Shown here piece after piece: positions 1 through 7,709 of a stretch of 9,844 bases of DNA. A program made the translations under genes and the position numbers. Below the pieces are notes generated by a model that did no database searches, was not told the DNA's origin, and saw only the letters and a list, made by a program, of their open reading frames with translations. This DNA comes from Bacillota bacterium (GTDB taxonomy: Bacteria > Bacillota > Clostridia > Lachnospirales > Anaerotignaceae). How positions within the stretch are numbered: position 1 is the stretch's first letter; every line of letters begins with the position of its first letter. The stretch is taken from positions 1-9,844 of the forward strand of contig JAUNCB010000022.1 in NCBI GenBank assembly GCA_030526765.1, written 5' to 3'.

Positions 1-12
1 ATTGGGAGCTGT

Positions 13-59
13 AAAAAAACAGGACATCTGTATCTTATTTCGATCAGATGTCCTGTTTT
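13..59 (-). terminator. Rho-independent terminator of the polA-coaE-galT-like operon
   Basis: A 15-bp perfect inverted repeat (16-30 pairing with 45-59, core ACAGGACATCTG) encloses a 14-base loop. Read on the minus strand it is followed by a run of seven U (complement of 13-19). It begins about 10 bases past the stop codon of the GalT-like gene, where a leftward operon should end. On the plus strand the hairpin is followed only by TTTTGATTT, so it could also stop rightward transcription weakly. Bases 1-12 lie beyond it and show nothing identifiable. Confidence 0.9.
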
Positions 60-68
60 GATTTCTAC

Positions 69-1028
69 TTATTCTTTCCATTCCTCACCGCGGTAATATG
101 CCGCCGCCCGTTCGGGGCTGACCATACAGATAAAGCAGTCTGTTGCATATTCAAAGCCCGCAAAGCCGCCAATACGGGGCAGGATCTCAATGTGCCAGTG
201 GAAATCCTGATTTCTGGGGCCGTCCATCACACAGATATTGTACCCCACATCCTCCTTCAGACGGGTCACCTTCTGCAGCATTTCCCACAGAAGCTGTGCC
301 AGATCGCTCCGTTCCTGATCATTCATATCCCCAAAATCCCGCTGGTGCGCCTTTGGTGCCAGCCACAGCTCATAGGGAAATCTGCCTGCATAGGGCGTAA
401 GCGCCACAAAATGCTCTGTTTCGGAAACGATCCTCTTTTTCTGTTCCAGCTCGTATATAAGCATTTTGCAGAAAAGACAATCCTCCTGCATCTGTTCTGC
501 CATGTTCGCCGCCCTTCTGGGTACGATGGGCATACCGATCACCTGCCAATGGGAGTGACGGATGCTCATTCCCGCAGAGGGCCCGCAGTTTTTGAATATC
601 TGTACATACTGCGTATGCTCTTTGGCACGGAAATGATTTAATCTGTCCTGCAGCACATGCAGCACTCTTTCGATCCGCTCCACGCTGAAGGCATCGATGG
701 TTTCATTATGATCCGGTGTGTCCACCAGAACCTCATGTCTGCCTCTGCCTGCAGCCGCTTCATAAAAAGGCTCCTGTCCGCATTCCATACAGTCCTCTTT
801 TACCGCAGGAAACATATTGGGGAAAACCCGCATCTGCCATGCACCGTCTGAGCCATCCTGATACACTGCATCTGTGGTCCATGTTTCATGACCGCCGCAG
901 AAGGGGCAGCTTTCGTTATTCGTATTTTTCGCCTGGGTCTTATGGACAAATTCATAGGGACGATTTTTTCTGTTTTCCGCATAAAGCGTCATTTCTCCCG
1001 TAAAGGGATTCGTTCTGATCTCGGACAT
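69..1028 (-). CDS. GalT-like HIT-superfamily nucleotidyltransferase (galactose-1-phosphate uridylyltransferase family)
   Basis: This 319-residue protein resembles galactose-1-phosphate uridylyltransferase, which exchanges UMP between UDP-glucose and a sugar 1-phosphate in the cytoplasm. The visible signatures are a zinc-type CPFCGG pair (C41, C44), the NCGPSAGMSIRHSHWQ block with the HxHxQ active-site motif at 158-162 (H160 would be the nucleotidylated histidine), a second CLFC pair at 184-187, and a C-terminal FHWHIEILPR motif (277-286). The length fits the compact bacterial/archaeal COG1085-type enzymes. It is the last gene of the leftward operon and starts 3 bases after the binding-protein stop. 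An AAAGGGG ribosome site inside that gene's end supports the ATG at 1028. No galactokinase, epimerase or other Leloir gene is nearby, so the true sugar or nucleotide substrate is uncertain and galT is not assigned. The family call is firm; the substrate is not. Confidence 0.88.
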   Translation of the reverse strand: MSEIRTNPFTGEMTLYAENRKNRPYEFVHKTQAKNTNNESCPFCGGHETWTTDAVYQDGSDGAWQMRVFPNMFPAVKEDCMECGQEPFYEAAAGRGRHEVLVDTPDHNETIDAFSVERIERVLHVLQDRLNHFRAKEHTQYVQIFKNCGPSAGMSIRHSHWQVIGMPIVPRRAANMAEQMQEDCLFCKMLIYELEQKKRIVSETEHFVALTPYAGRFPYELWLAPKAHQRDFGDMNDQERSDLAQLLWEMLQKVTRLKEDVGYNICVMDGPRNQDFHWHIEILPRIGGFAGFEYATDCFICMVSPERAAAYYRGEEWKE

Positions 1029-1031
1029 GGT

Positions 1032-2636
1032 TTATTCCCCTTTCTCATAAGTCCAGTTTTCGATGCCGCGAAATACATTAAATGCCGTTGGGCTGATGGT
1101 TCCGCCTACGTTTTTCGATACAAACACAGCTTCATTGCGATAGGCAATACTGATATAGGGCAGCTCCTCCGCCAGTTTTTTCTGCAGGCTGCTGTATGCC
1201 AGAAGGGTCGCCCCTTCGCCCACGGCACTTCTTGCCGCCAGCAGAAGCTGATCCACCTCCGCATCTGTATAACCAATATAATTCAGACTGCCTGCTGTAC
1301 CAAAGAAGGGTGTCAGATCTGTGATCTCAGAGCAATCCCAACCGCCGATCACGATATCATAGTTCCCCTCCATAAATTTCTGCTGATACACCGCAAAGGG
1401 CTGCTGATCCAGCGTAATATCAAAGCCGATGGCAGTCAGCTCCTCCTTCAGTCTGGAGGCGATCTGTTTTCTTCCTGTGTTCTCCTGATTAAACAGGATC
1501 ACCGCCTTCAGCGGCCTGGTCTGACCGTCCATTTCCTTTTCCAGTATCCCATTTCCGTCTTCATCTGTCCATCCGCTGTTTTTCAGAAAGGTAGATGCCA
1601 TAGAGGGATTATGGTCATACTGCGCCACATTTTCTTCATAAAGCCAGCTTTTCGGATGAATGGGCGTGTTGGTCATCTCGCCATAATGCAGATAAACACT
1701 TTCCATCAGGCTTTCCTTGGGCAGTGCATAGGCTACCGCCTGCCGCAGTGCCTTATCCTGAAACATCTCCTTACGGAAATTAAATCCGATAAAATCATAT
1801 GCATTCGAGGCATACTGATACATACCGGAAACCCCTTCATCGGCATATCTGCCCGCCTCCATGGCATCCGTCACCAGCACATCCGTCATGCCCCGCTCAA
1901 AGGCATGAATATCCGTATCCTCTCCCGCCGTGATCTTCACACGGATACGGGCAATCTGCGGCTGTTCTCCGCCATAGGTTTCACTGGCATAAAGGATCAG
2001 CTCCGATGCCTGCTGATGGGTATGCTGTGCATAGGCACCATTCCCCATGGGCGTTTGATTCACCTCCGCCGCAGGGTCATGATTTCCTTTATAATAGTTC
2101 TCTGAAATAATCGGAAAACGCAAAGCGCTCAGATTATCACTGAAGCTTTCATGAAAGGTAAATATCACCGTGTTTTCTCCCATTTGGGTACAGTCTGCCA
2201 CATACCGCAGCACCGATTGATACACAGAGGCCTCCGGTGCATTCTGGATCGTGCGGAAGGAATACACCACATCCGCCGCCGTCAGCTTGCCTCCATTCTG
2301 CCAGAGGATGTCGTTCCTCAGCTGCATGGTCAATGTTTTCCCATCCTCTCCAAAGGTCCAGCTTTCCCCGATCGCAGGGTATGCCCGTCCGGCATCGTCA
2401 AAATCCAGCAGGGGCAGATAGATCAGCTTCAAGATTCGGTCTACCGTTTCATCCCTGTTCAAAAGAGGATTCAGCGTTTCCGGGATCCGCATGGAAAGGG
2501 TCAGCATATCCTCTGTCTCCTTCACCTCTCCCGCCTCACCCGCTGCGGTAAAATCCTCCTGCTCCACTTCTCTCTGTCCGCATCCAAAAAGCCCCAAACA
2601 AAGGGTAAGAAGCAAAAGATATATTCTTTTTCTCAT
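1032..2636 (-). CDS. Peptide/oligopeptide-type ABC transporter substrate-binding lipoprotein (SBP_bac_5 family)
   Basis: This 534-residue extracytoplasmic solute-binding protein has the layout of the DppA/OppA/NikA family, whose members deliver peptides, nickel chelates or similar solutes to ABC permeases. The N-terminus is a lipoprotein signal: RKR, a hydrophobic stretch and lipobox LFGC with the lipidated Cys at 19, so the mature protein should be membrane-anchored. The family hallmark lies at about 84-127: PAIGESW, DGKTLTMQLR, then ILWQNGGKLTAADVVYSF. C-terminal family features include DIVIGGWDCSEITD with a downstream FGTAGS. Its start codon overlaps the stop of the transglycosylase gene as ATGA, implying translational coupling. 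No permease or ATPase of the Dpp/Opp type is in the window, so it is an orphan here and must borrow a transporter or act as a sensor or chaperone. Ligand unknown. Confidence 0.92.
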   Translation of the reverse strand: MRKRIYLLLLTLCLGLFGCGQREVEQEDFTAAGEAGEVKETEDMLTLSMRIPETLNPLLNRDETVDRILKLIYLPLLDFDDAGRAYPAIGESWTFGEDGKTLTMQLRNDILWQNGGKLTAADVVYSFRTIQNAPEASVYQSVLRYVADCTQMGENTVIFTFHESFSDNLSALRFPIISENYYKGNHDPAAEVNQTPMGNGAYAQHTHQQASELILYASETYGGEQPQIARIRVKITAGEDTDIHAFERGMTDVLVTDAMEAGRYADEGVSGMYQYASNAYDFIGFNFRKEMFQDKALRQAVAYALPKESLMESVYLHYGEMTNTPIHPKSWLYEENVAQYDHNPSMASTFLKNSGWTDEDGNGILEKEMDGQTRPLKAVILFNQENTGRKQIASRLKEELTAIGFDITLDQQPFAVYQQKFMEGNYDIVIGGWDCSEITDLTPFFGTAGSLNYIGYTDAEVDQLLLAARSAVGEGATLLAYSSLQKKLAEELPYISIAYRNEAVFVSKNVGGTISPTAFNVFRGIENWTYEKGE

Positions 2637-3214
2637 ATCATTCCAATCCTCTCAAAGGGCAGATGATACAGGTACCGATACAGCTTTTCCGCCAACTGCA
2701 CCTTTCTCACATAGCCTTTCGTTTCTTCATAGGGTATTTCCTCCAGCGTGATGCCGTCTTTACTCATTTCGGTATCCGCCAGCCATTTTTCCACATTTCC
2801 CTGCCCTGCATTATACCCTGCAAGGGCGGTTTCCGTTATGCCGTCGAATTTCTCCAGCAGCCAGCTCAGATACCAGCATCCGATCCGAATGTTTTCCTCC
2901 GGCATCAGAAGATCGATGCTGTCTGCATCGAAACCCATCTGCTTTGCCGCCCATCTGCCTGTTTCCGGCGTGATCTGCATCAGCCCAAGGGCACCTGCAG
3001 AGGATACGGCATCCGGCTCAAAACGGCTTTCACAGAAAATCACCGCATTCACCAGGGTTATCTCCAATCCATAGCATTCTGCGTAATGCTCGATCAACGG
3101 CTGATATTTTAACGGAAGCACACGGGGCAGCACCACGCAATAGGCAAAGGCTGCCAGCAAAACCCCTGTAAATATCAAAACACACAGTTTCTTCAAAAAA
3201 CGAATCATTTCCAT
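2633..3214 (-). CDS. Membrane-anchored lytic transglycosylase (SLT domain)
   Basis: This small 193-residue murein-cleaving enzyme has an N-terminal membrane anchor (about residues 9-31, preceded by basic residues) and one transglycosylase SLT domain (about 40-185) placed outside the membrane. Visible family motifs are the catalytic glutamate in CESRF (E62), SAGALGLMQ at 72-80, AGYNAGQGNV at 132-141 and a GYVRKV segment at 168-173 near the end. Such enzymes cut the MurNAc-GlcNAc bond to give 1,6-anhydro muropeptides, and act in wall remodelling or spore-related wall turnover. The gene lies 8 bases after coaE and overlaps the peptide-type binding protein by 4 bases. The ATG at 3214 has an AAGGA site 5 bases upstream; a second ATG two codons later is possible. 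The family is clear; the specific physiological role is unknown. Confidence 0.93.
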   Translation of the reverse strand: MEMIRFLKKLCVLIFTGVLLAAFAYCVVLPRVLPLKYQPLIEHYAECYGLEITLVNAVIFCESRFEPDAVSSAGALGLMQITPETGRWAAKQMGFDADSIDLLMPEENIRIGCWYLSWLLEKFDGITETALAGYNAGQGNVEKWLADTEMSKDGITLEEIPYEETKGYVRKVQLAEKLYRYLYHLPFERIGMI

Positions 3215-3222
3215 CGTTTCCT

Positions 3223-3813
3223 TTACAATGTTTTCAGAAGCACAGAAAGCTGTTCCTCCAGCGCCTCCATGCCTCCGCTATTATCAATGACTACACTTGC
3301 CGCAGCCTTGTATTCCTCCCAGCTTTTCTGGCTGGCGATCCGTGCCGCAGCAAGCTCCATTGTAATCCCGTCCCGCTCCATGACACGCTTTGCCCGCACC
3401 TCCGGTGCCGCATAAACCACCCAAACCAGATCGCAGACCTTTTCCAGCCCTGCCTCCAGAAGCAGAGGAGCATCCACCACAACAGCCCTTGCCTCTCCCG
3501 CAGCCTTTGCCGCAGAAATCTGTCTGTTTACCTCTGCAACGATATATTTATGGGTACACTGATTCAAAAATGCCAGTTTTTCCTTATCGTGAAACACGAT
3601 CTCTCCCAGTTTCTTTCGGATGATATTCCCTGCCTCATCCAGAATACCTGTGCCGTAATAGGCAATGATCTCCTGATACGCAGGCTCACCCTTCCAGATA
3701 ATCTCATGGGCGATCCGATCCGCATCCACGATCACAGCTCCTGCCGCCGCAAGGCTTCTGCTGACAACGCTTTTTCCGCTGCCCGTACCGCCTGTCAAAC
3801 CAATAACCTTCAT
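3223..3813 (-). CDS. coaE: Dephospho-CoA kinase
   Basis: CoaE phosphorylates the 3'-hydroxyl of dephospho-CoA with ATP, the last step of coenzyme A synthesis, in the cytoplasm. The protein opens with KVIGLTGGTGSGKS, a P-loop at residues 8-15, followed by VDADRIAHEI (substrate-site aspartates) and a central VVVDAPLLLEAGLE motif typical of CoaE. At 196 residues it is close to the usual size of about 200. The reading frame stays open upstream to 3870, but the ATG at 3813 is chosen: it places the P-loop at the N-terminus as in all family members, has an AGAGGG ribosome site about 6 bases before it, and avoids a 43-base overlap with polA. It starts 13 bases after the polA stop; polA-coaE adjacency is common in Firmicutes. 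No anomalies seen. Confidence 0.96.
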   Translation of the reverse strand: MKVIGLTGGTGSGKSVVSRSLAAAGAVIVDADRIAHEIIWKGEPAYQEIIAYYGTGILDEAGNIIRKKLGEIVFHDKEKLAFLNQCTHKYIVAEVNRQISAAKAAGEARAVVVDAPLLLEAGLEKVCDLVWVVYAAPEVRAKRVMERDGITMELAAARIASQKSWEEYKAAASVVIDNSGGMEALEEQLSVLLKTL

Positions 3814-3826
3814 ACTAAACCCTCTT

Positions 3827-6484
3827 TTATTTCGCTTCATACCAGGACGCACCCTCATGCACATCCACATCCAGCGGCACCATAAGAGCTGCCGCCTGCT
3901 CCATATTTTCCTTCAGTATTTTTGCAACTGCTTCCTTTTCATCCTTATGGGTTTCAATCAGCAGTTCATCGTGCACCTGCAGGATCAGACGGGAACGATA
4001 GCCGCCCTCCTTCAATGCCCGATGCACCTTGATCATCGCCAGCTTGATAATATCCGCAGCACTGCCCTGAATGGGCATATTCATCGCTGCTCTTTCCCCT
4101 GCTGCCCGCTGGATAAAATTGCTGCTCTGCAATTCCGGCATAAACCGTCTGCGGTTCCACAGGGTAGAAACATAGCCGTTTTTTGCTCCATTCTGAATGG
4201 TATCCTCCATAAAGCCCTTGATCTTTGGATATCTGGCAAAATAAGCACTGATATAATCCTCCGCCTCTTTTCTGGTGATACCAAGATCCTGTGCCAGCGT
4301 AAAGGAGCCCTTGCCGTAAATGATCCCGAAATTGACCGCCTTTGCGTTGCTTCTCTGCAGAGATGTCACCTCCTCAAAGGGCACATGGAACACCTGCGAA
4401 GCAGTCATCCTGTGAATGTCCTGATTGCTTCGGAAGGCTTCGATCAGACTTTCATCCCCTGCAATATGGGCAAGCACCCTCAGTTCGATCTGAGAATAAT
4501 CCGCATCCAGGAAACAGTATGCATCACTTTCGGGAATAAAAACCTTTCTCAGTTCTCTGCCCAGCTCCAGGCGGACAGGAATATTCTGCAGATTTGGCTC
4601 TGTGGAGGAAATCCGCCCCGTTGCCGTAATGGTCTGATTGAAGGTGGAATAGATTTTCTCCGTTCCTATATCCATCACGGAAAGAAGCCCGTCTGCATAG
4701 GTGCTTTTCAGCTTCGCCAGTGTTCTGTAATTCAGTATTTTATCTATGATTTCATGCTCCGGACGCAGCTTTTCCAGCACATCCGCCGCTGTGGAATACC
4801 CTGTTTTTGTTTTTTTGCCGCCCTTCAGCTTCATTTTTTCAAAGAGGATCACGCCCAGCTGCTTCGGGGAATTGATATTGAATTCCTCTCCTGCCAGCTG
4901 ATAGATCTCCTCCGTCATGCCATCCAGACTTTCCTCCAGAAGCTTCTGATAGGCAAGAAGGGCTTTTTTATCCACCTTGATGCCGTATTTCTCCATATCT
5001 GCCAGCACATAGATCAGGGGCATTTCCATATCATAAAACAGACTGAGCTGTTCTCTTTCCCGCAGCTGCTCCTCCATGACATTTTTTGCACGGAAGAAAA
5101 TCTCCGCCTGCCCTGCTGCAAAGGCTGTCCGTTCTCCTTCCGACAAAGTCAGAAATGCTTTTTTCGTTCTGCCCTTACCCAGCACCTCCTCCGCAGAGGG
5201 ATAGGTTTCCTCTAAGAATGCCGCCGCAATATCATCGTATTCATAGGAGCTGCCTGTGGCATTGAGCAGATACGCCGCAATGGCAGTATCGAAGGCAGCG
5301 GAAAAATCCTCCAGCCCATAGCCCCGCAGCAGCTTGATATCTTTTTTCACATCATGCCCGATACGCCCATAGGCATCCTCTGTAAGGAAAGAACGGAAAA
5401 TACGCAGGATTTCATCCATCAGAAGCTGCATAGAGGCTTCCACCCATACGCCGCCCAGTTTTTCCTGATACAGGGAAAGACCACAGCACTCCTCTTCATC
5501 ATAGATAAAGCAATAGCCTGTATCCCCCTGCTCCAGCGCTGCTGCGATTTCCTCCGCACCTGCCCTGTCCGTAATGATGCGATATTCCTTTTTCTCTTTT
5601 TTCTCCGCAGGAGCTGCCTGTTCAAAGCGGCTGAACATACTTTTGAATTCCAGCCGCTTGATCCATTCATACGCTTCCATGCTGAACATTTCGCCCAGAC
5701 CCATTTTCTCAGGGCTCCATGTTAAAGGCATATCCCGAATGATGGTGGCAAGGAATTTACTGAGCCTTGCCTGCTCCTGAAATTCCGCCAGATTTTCCGA
5801 AGCCTTTTTTGGCTTGATTTCTGCCGCATGGGCAATGGCAGTTTCTATATCATGATACTGCTGGATGATCTTTACCGCCGTTTTTTCTCCAATCCCGGGC
5901 ACACCGGGAATATTATCGGAGGTATCCCCCATCAAAGCCTTCACATCTATAAATTCCAGCGGTGTCACGCCATATTTTTCCACTACATCCGCTGCATAGT
6001 AATCCTCTGTTTCCGTTCTTCCTCCCTTTGTTTTGGGAATCCGCACCTTGAGCGTTTCCCCTGCAATCTGCAAAAGGTCTCTGTCCCCGGATACAACCAC
6101 AGGAAGCATCCCCTTTTCCTCCGCCATGGCAGAAAGGGTGCCCAGGATATCATCCGCCTCATAGCCTTCTTCTTCAAAAAGAGCAATATGCATGCTCTGC
6201 AGCACTTCCTTCAGCAGAGGCATCTGCTCCCGCAGCTCCTCCGGCATTCCTTTTCTTGTTCCCTTATATCCGTCAAAGGTTTTATGACGGAAGGTGGGCG
6301 CATGGAGGTCAAAGGCAACCGCCAGATAATCCGGTTTTTCCTCATCCAGCAGTTTAAACAGGATATTCAGAAAACCATACACCCCGTTGGTATATTTCCC
6401 TTCTTTATTCGTCAGGAGAGGTACTCCATAAAACGCACGGTTCACAATGCTGTTGCCGTCAATCAGCATGATTTTCTCAGCCAT
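3827..6484 (-). CDS. polA: DNA polymerase I
   Basis: This full-length family A polymerase (885 residues) fills gaps and removes RNA primers during lagging-strand synthesis and excision repair. The N-terminal 5' nuclease domain (about 1-290) keeps its metal-binding acidic residues: D9, D111/D112, D134/D136, D187/D190, and a helix-hairpin-helix NIPGVPGIGEKTA. The polymerase domain (about 485-885) carries motif A ADYSQIELR (D662), motif B with K715, F719 and Y723 in NFGIIYGKG, and motif C VHDE (D839, E840). The phenylalanine at 719 matches E. coli F762. The middle domain (about 300-480) aligns with the 3'-5' exonuclease, but the ExoIII Tyr/Asp positions read Phe455/Gln459 and the ExoII Asn is Asp378, so proofreading is probably lost, as in Bacillus and Thermus relatives. 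It is first in a five-gene leftward operon. An AAAGGAGG site 8 bases before the ATG fixes the start. Confidence 0.98.
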   Translation of the reverse strand: MAEKIMLIDGNSIVNRAFYGVPLLTNKEGKYTNGVYGFLNILFKLLDEEKPDYLAVAFDLHAPTFRHKTFDGYKGTRKGMPEELREQMPLLKEVLQSMHIALFEEEGYEADDILGTLSAMAEEKGMLPVVVSGDRDLLQIAGETLKVRIPKTKGGRTETEDYYAADVVEKYGVTPLEFIDVKALMGDTSDNIPGVPGIGEKTAVKIIQQYHDIETAIAHAAEIKPKKASENLAEFQEQARLSKFLATIIRDMPLTWSPEKMGLGEMFSMEAYEWIKRLEFKSMFSRFEQAAPAEKKEKKEYRIITDRAGAEEIAAALEQGDTGYCFIYDEEECCGLSLYQEKLGGVWVEASMQLLMDEILRIFRSFLTEDAYGRIGHDVKKDIKLLRGYGLEDFSAAFDTAIAAYLLNATGSSYEYDDIAAAFLEETYPSAEEVLGKGRTKKAFLTLSEGERTAFAAGQAEIFFRAKNVMEEQLREREQLSLFYDMEMPLIYVLADMEKYGIKVDKKALLAYQKLLEESLDGMTEEIYQLAGEEFNINSPKQLGVILFEKMKLKGGKKTKTGYSTAADVLEKLRPEHEIIDKILNYRTLAKLKSTYADGLLSVMDIGTEKIYSTFNQTITATGRISSTEPNLQNIPVRLELGRELRKVFIPESDAYCFLDADYSQIELRVLAHIAGDESLIEAFRSNQDIHRMTASQVFHVPFEEVTSLQRSNAKAVNFGIIYGKGSFTLAQDLGITRKEAEDYISAYFARYPKIKGFMEDTIQNGAKNGYVSTLWNRRRFMPELQSSNFIQRAAGERAAMNMPIQGSAADIIKLAMIKVHRALKEGGYRSRLILQVHDELLIETHKDEKEAVAKILKENMEQAAALMVPLDVDVHEGASWYEAK

Positions 6485-6492
6485 AAAAACAG

Positions 6493-6560
6493 CCTCCTTT
6501 TAACAAAAATATAGAAAAACGCAAAAATGCGCCTAAAACTCCATTTTAAAAAATATTATA
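6493..6560 (-). promoter_or_regulatory. Probable polA operon promoter, leader and ribosome binding site
   Basis: On the minus strand a perfect TATAAT -10 box (plus-strand ATTATA at 6555-6560) lies upstream of polA. The region 16-18 bases further up is T-rich with no good TTGACA match, so the -35 is weak. Transcription would start near 6548, giving a leader of about 64 bases ending in AAAGGAGG (6493-6500), 8 bases before the ATG. A 4-bp CGCA/TGCG hairpin (6520-6531) lies in the leader and is too small to call an attenuator. Confidence 0.6.
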
Positions 6561-6635
6561 CACCAAAAAAAAGAAAAAGCCTATCTTCCCACCGAAAAAA
6601 ATCGTGGACAACATACATTTTTCGTCCTCTTCGCA

Positions 6636-6664
6636 TATAGTTAAAAAAACGCTTTCCGGGAGGT
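6636..6664 (+). promoter_or_regulatory. Weak -10 candidate and ribosome binding site of the NMT1-like binding protein
   Basis: The divergent region 6485-6668 must also drive the rightward binding-protein gene. A TATAGT box (6636-6641) is the best -10-like element, but there is no convincing -35 17 bases upstream, and TGGACA at 6605-6610 is 25 bases away, too far. The ribosome site GGGAGG (6658-6663) is 5 bases before the ATG at 6669 and is clear. No TPP riboswitch consensus or other structured leader was recognised in this short gap. Confidence 0.4.
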
Positions 6665-6668
6665 CCCC

Positions 6669-7670
6669 ATGAAAAAGAAATTCTGTATTGCCGCCGCAGG
6701 ACTGCTTCTCCTTTCCGCCTGCACAGGCTGCACATCTCAGCCGGAGGCTTCTGCCCTCACACCGGTACGGCTCAATGAAGTTGTTCATTCTGTTTTCTAT
6801 GCACCCCAGTACGCTGCACAGGAGCTGGGCTTTTTTGAGGAGGAGGGTCTCGATGTAACGGTGTCCATTGGCAACGGTGCCGATAAATCCATGACCGCCC
6901 TCCTTTCCGATTCCGCAGATATTGCCCTTCTTGGCATCGAGGCAGGTCTGTATGTCCACAACGAAGGAAAAACAGATCATCCCATGGTTTTTGCCCAGCT
7001 GACCCAGCGGGCAGGAAATTTCCTTGTTTCCCGTGTGGATGAACCGCATTTCAAATGGACAGATCTGAAGGGAAAATCCGTGATCGGCGGACGGTTGGGC
7101 GGTATGCCGGAGCTGGTGCTGGAATATGTCATCAAAGACAACGGCATGACCATCGGAGAAGATGTAGAGATCATCAATAATATTGATTTTTCCTCCACCG
7201 CAGGTGCTTTTACCGGCGATGTAGGAGACTACACCGTGGAGTTCGAGCCTGTTGCCACCACACTGGAGCAAAGCGGAGCAGGGCACATCGTTGCTTCTCT
7301 GGGGGAAGCCAGCGGCTATGTTCCCTACACCGTTTATATGGCAAGCAGTGCCCTCCTGCAGAATTCTCCTGAAACCATTGCTGCCTTCACCCGTGCCATC
7401 TATCGGGGACAGGAATGGGTAAACACCCACTCTGCTCAGGAGATCGCAGAGGTTGTACTGCCTCAGTTCCCCGATTCCGATGCAGATACGCTGGCAACCA
7501 TCATTGCACGCTACAAAGCACAGGATACCTGGAAAACCACCCCTTCCGTAGACCCTGAGGGCTTTTCTCTGATACAGGATATCATGGAACAGGGCGGCGA
7601 ATTGGAAAAACGGGTTCCTTTTGATGCACTGGTTCGCACCGAATTTGCCGAAACAGTTCTGCCTGAATAA
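6669..7670 (+). CDS. NMT1/THI5-like ABC transporter substrate-binding lipoprotein
   Basis: This 333-residue periplasmic-type binding protein belongs to the NMT1/SsuA/TauA/ThiY superfamily, whose members bring sulfonates, nitrate, thiamine precursors, riboflavin or other small organics to an ABC importer. The signal sequence is lipoprotein-like: KKK, a hydrophobic core, lipobox LSAC with Cys18, and a second cysteine at 21. The mature N-terminus shows the family pattern RLNEVVHSVFYAPQYAAQEL, then GFFEEEGLDV, followed by KSMTALLSDSADIALLGIEA. A later segment has GDYTVEFEPVATTLEQSG and YVPYTVYMAS. It is upstream of, and points the same way as, a matching ATPase and permease, but an opposite-strand gene and a terminator come between. 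A GGGAGG site lies 5 bases before the ATG. The family is confident; the ligand cannot be chosen between thiamine-precursor, sulfonate and other options. Confidence 0.92.
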   Translation: MKKKFCIAAAGLLLLSACTGCTSQPEASALTPVRLNEVVHSVFYAPQYAAQELGFFEEEGLDVTVSIGNGADKSMTALLSDSADIALLGIEAGLYVHNEGKTDHPMVFAQLTQRAGNFLVSRVDEPHFKWTDLKGKSVIGGRLGGMPELVLEYVIKDNGMTIGEDVEIINNIDFSSTAGAFTGDVGDYTVEFEPVATTLEQSGAGHIVASLGEASGYVPYTVYMASSALLQNSPETIAAFTRAIYRGQEWVNTHSAQEIAEVVLPQFPDSDADTLATIIARYKAQDTWKTTPSVDPEGFSLIQDIMEQGGELEKRVPFDALVRTEFAETVLPE

Positions 7671-7673
7671 AAT

Positions 7674-7709
7674 AAATGGACTTGTGCCTCTGCACAAGTC
7701 CATTTTTTT
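7674..7709 (+). terminator. Rho-independent terminator after the binding-protein gene, probably bidirectional
   Basis: A perfect stem pairs ATGGACTTGTGC (7676-7687) with GCACAAGTCCAT (7692-7703) around a CTCT loop, followed by seven T (7703-7709). It starts 3 bases after the binding-protein stop, so it should end that transcript before the ATPase. The stop codon of the convergent hydrolase gene lies in the T tract (7708-7710). Read leftward, the same hairpin is followed by the U-rich ATTTATTTTATT, so it probably ends the hydrolase transcript too. Confidence 0.93.

Noticed and set aside
888..2105. A 405-codon plus-strand open frame opposite the peptide-type binding protein
   Set aside because: Its His/Ile/Arg/Leu-rich low-information translation matches no family, it is fully antisense to an SBP_bac_5 gene with strong motifs, and it has no sensible start context.
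3814..3870. Upstream extension of coaE to an earlier ATG
   Set aside because: It would add a basic 19-residue tail inside polA with no family counterpart, whereas the ATG at 3813 has a proper ribosome site and puts the P-loop at the N-terminus.
3857..5215. A 452-codon plus-strand open frame opposite polA
   Set aside because: It is antisense to the conserved polymerase domain. Its length is explained by codon bias of polA, and no motif or ribosome site supports it.
6520..6531. CGCA-AAAA-TGCG hairpin followed by a T run in the polA leader (minus strand)
   Set aside because: A 4-bp stem is too short to act as a credible attenuator and is easily expected by chance in this AT-rich stretch.
6485..6668. 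Possible TPP or other riboswitch controlling the ThiY-like binding protein
   Set aside because: The gap is short, shared with the polA promoter and AT-rich, and none of the conserved TPP riboswitch blocks could be found.
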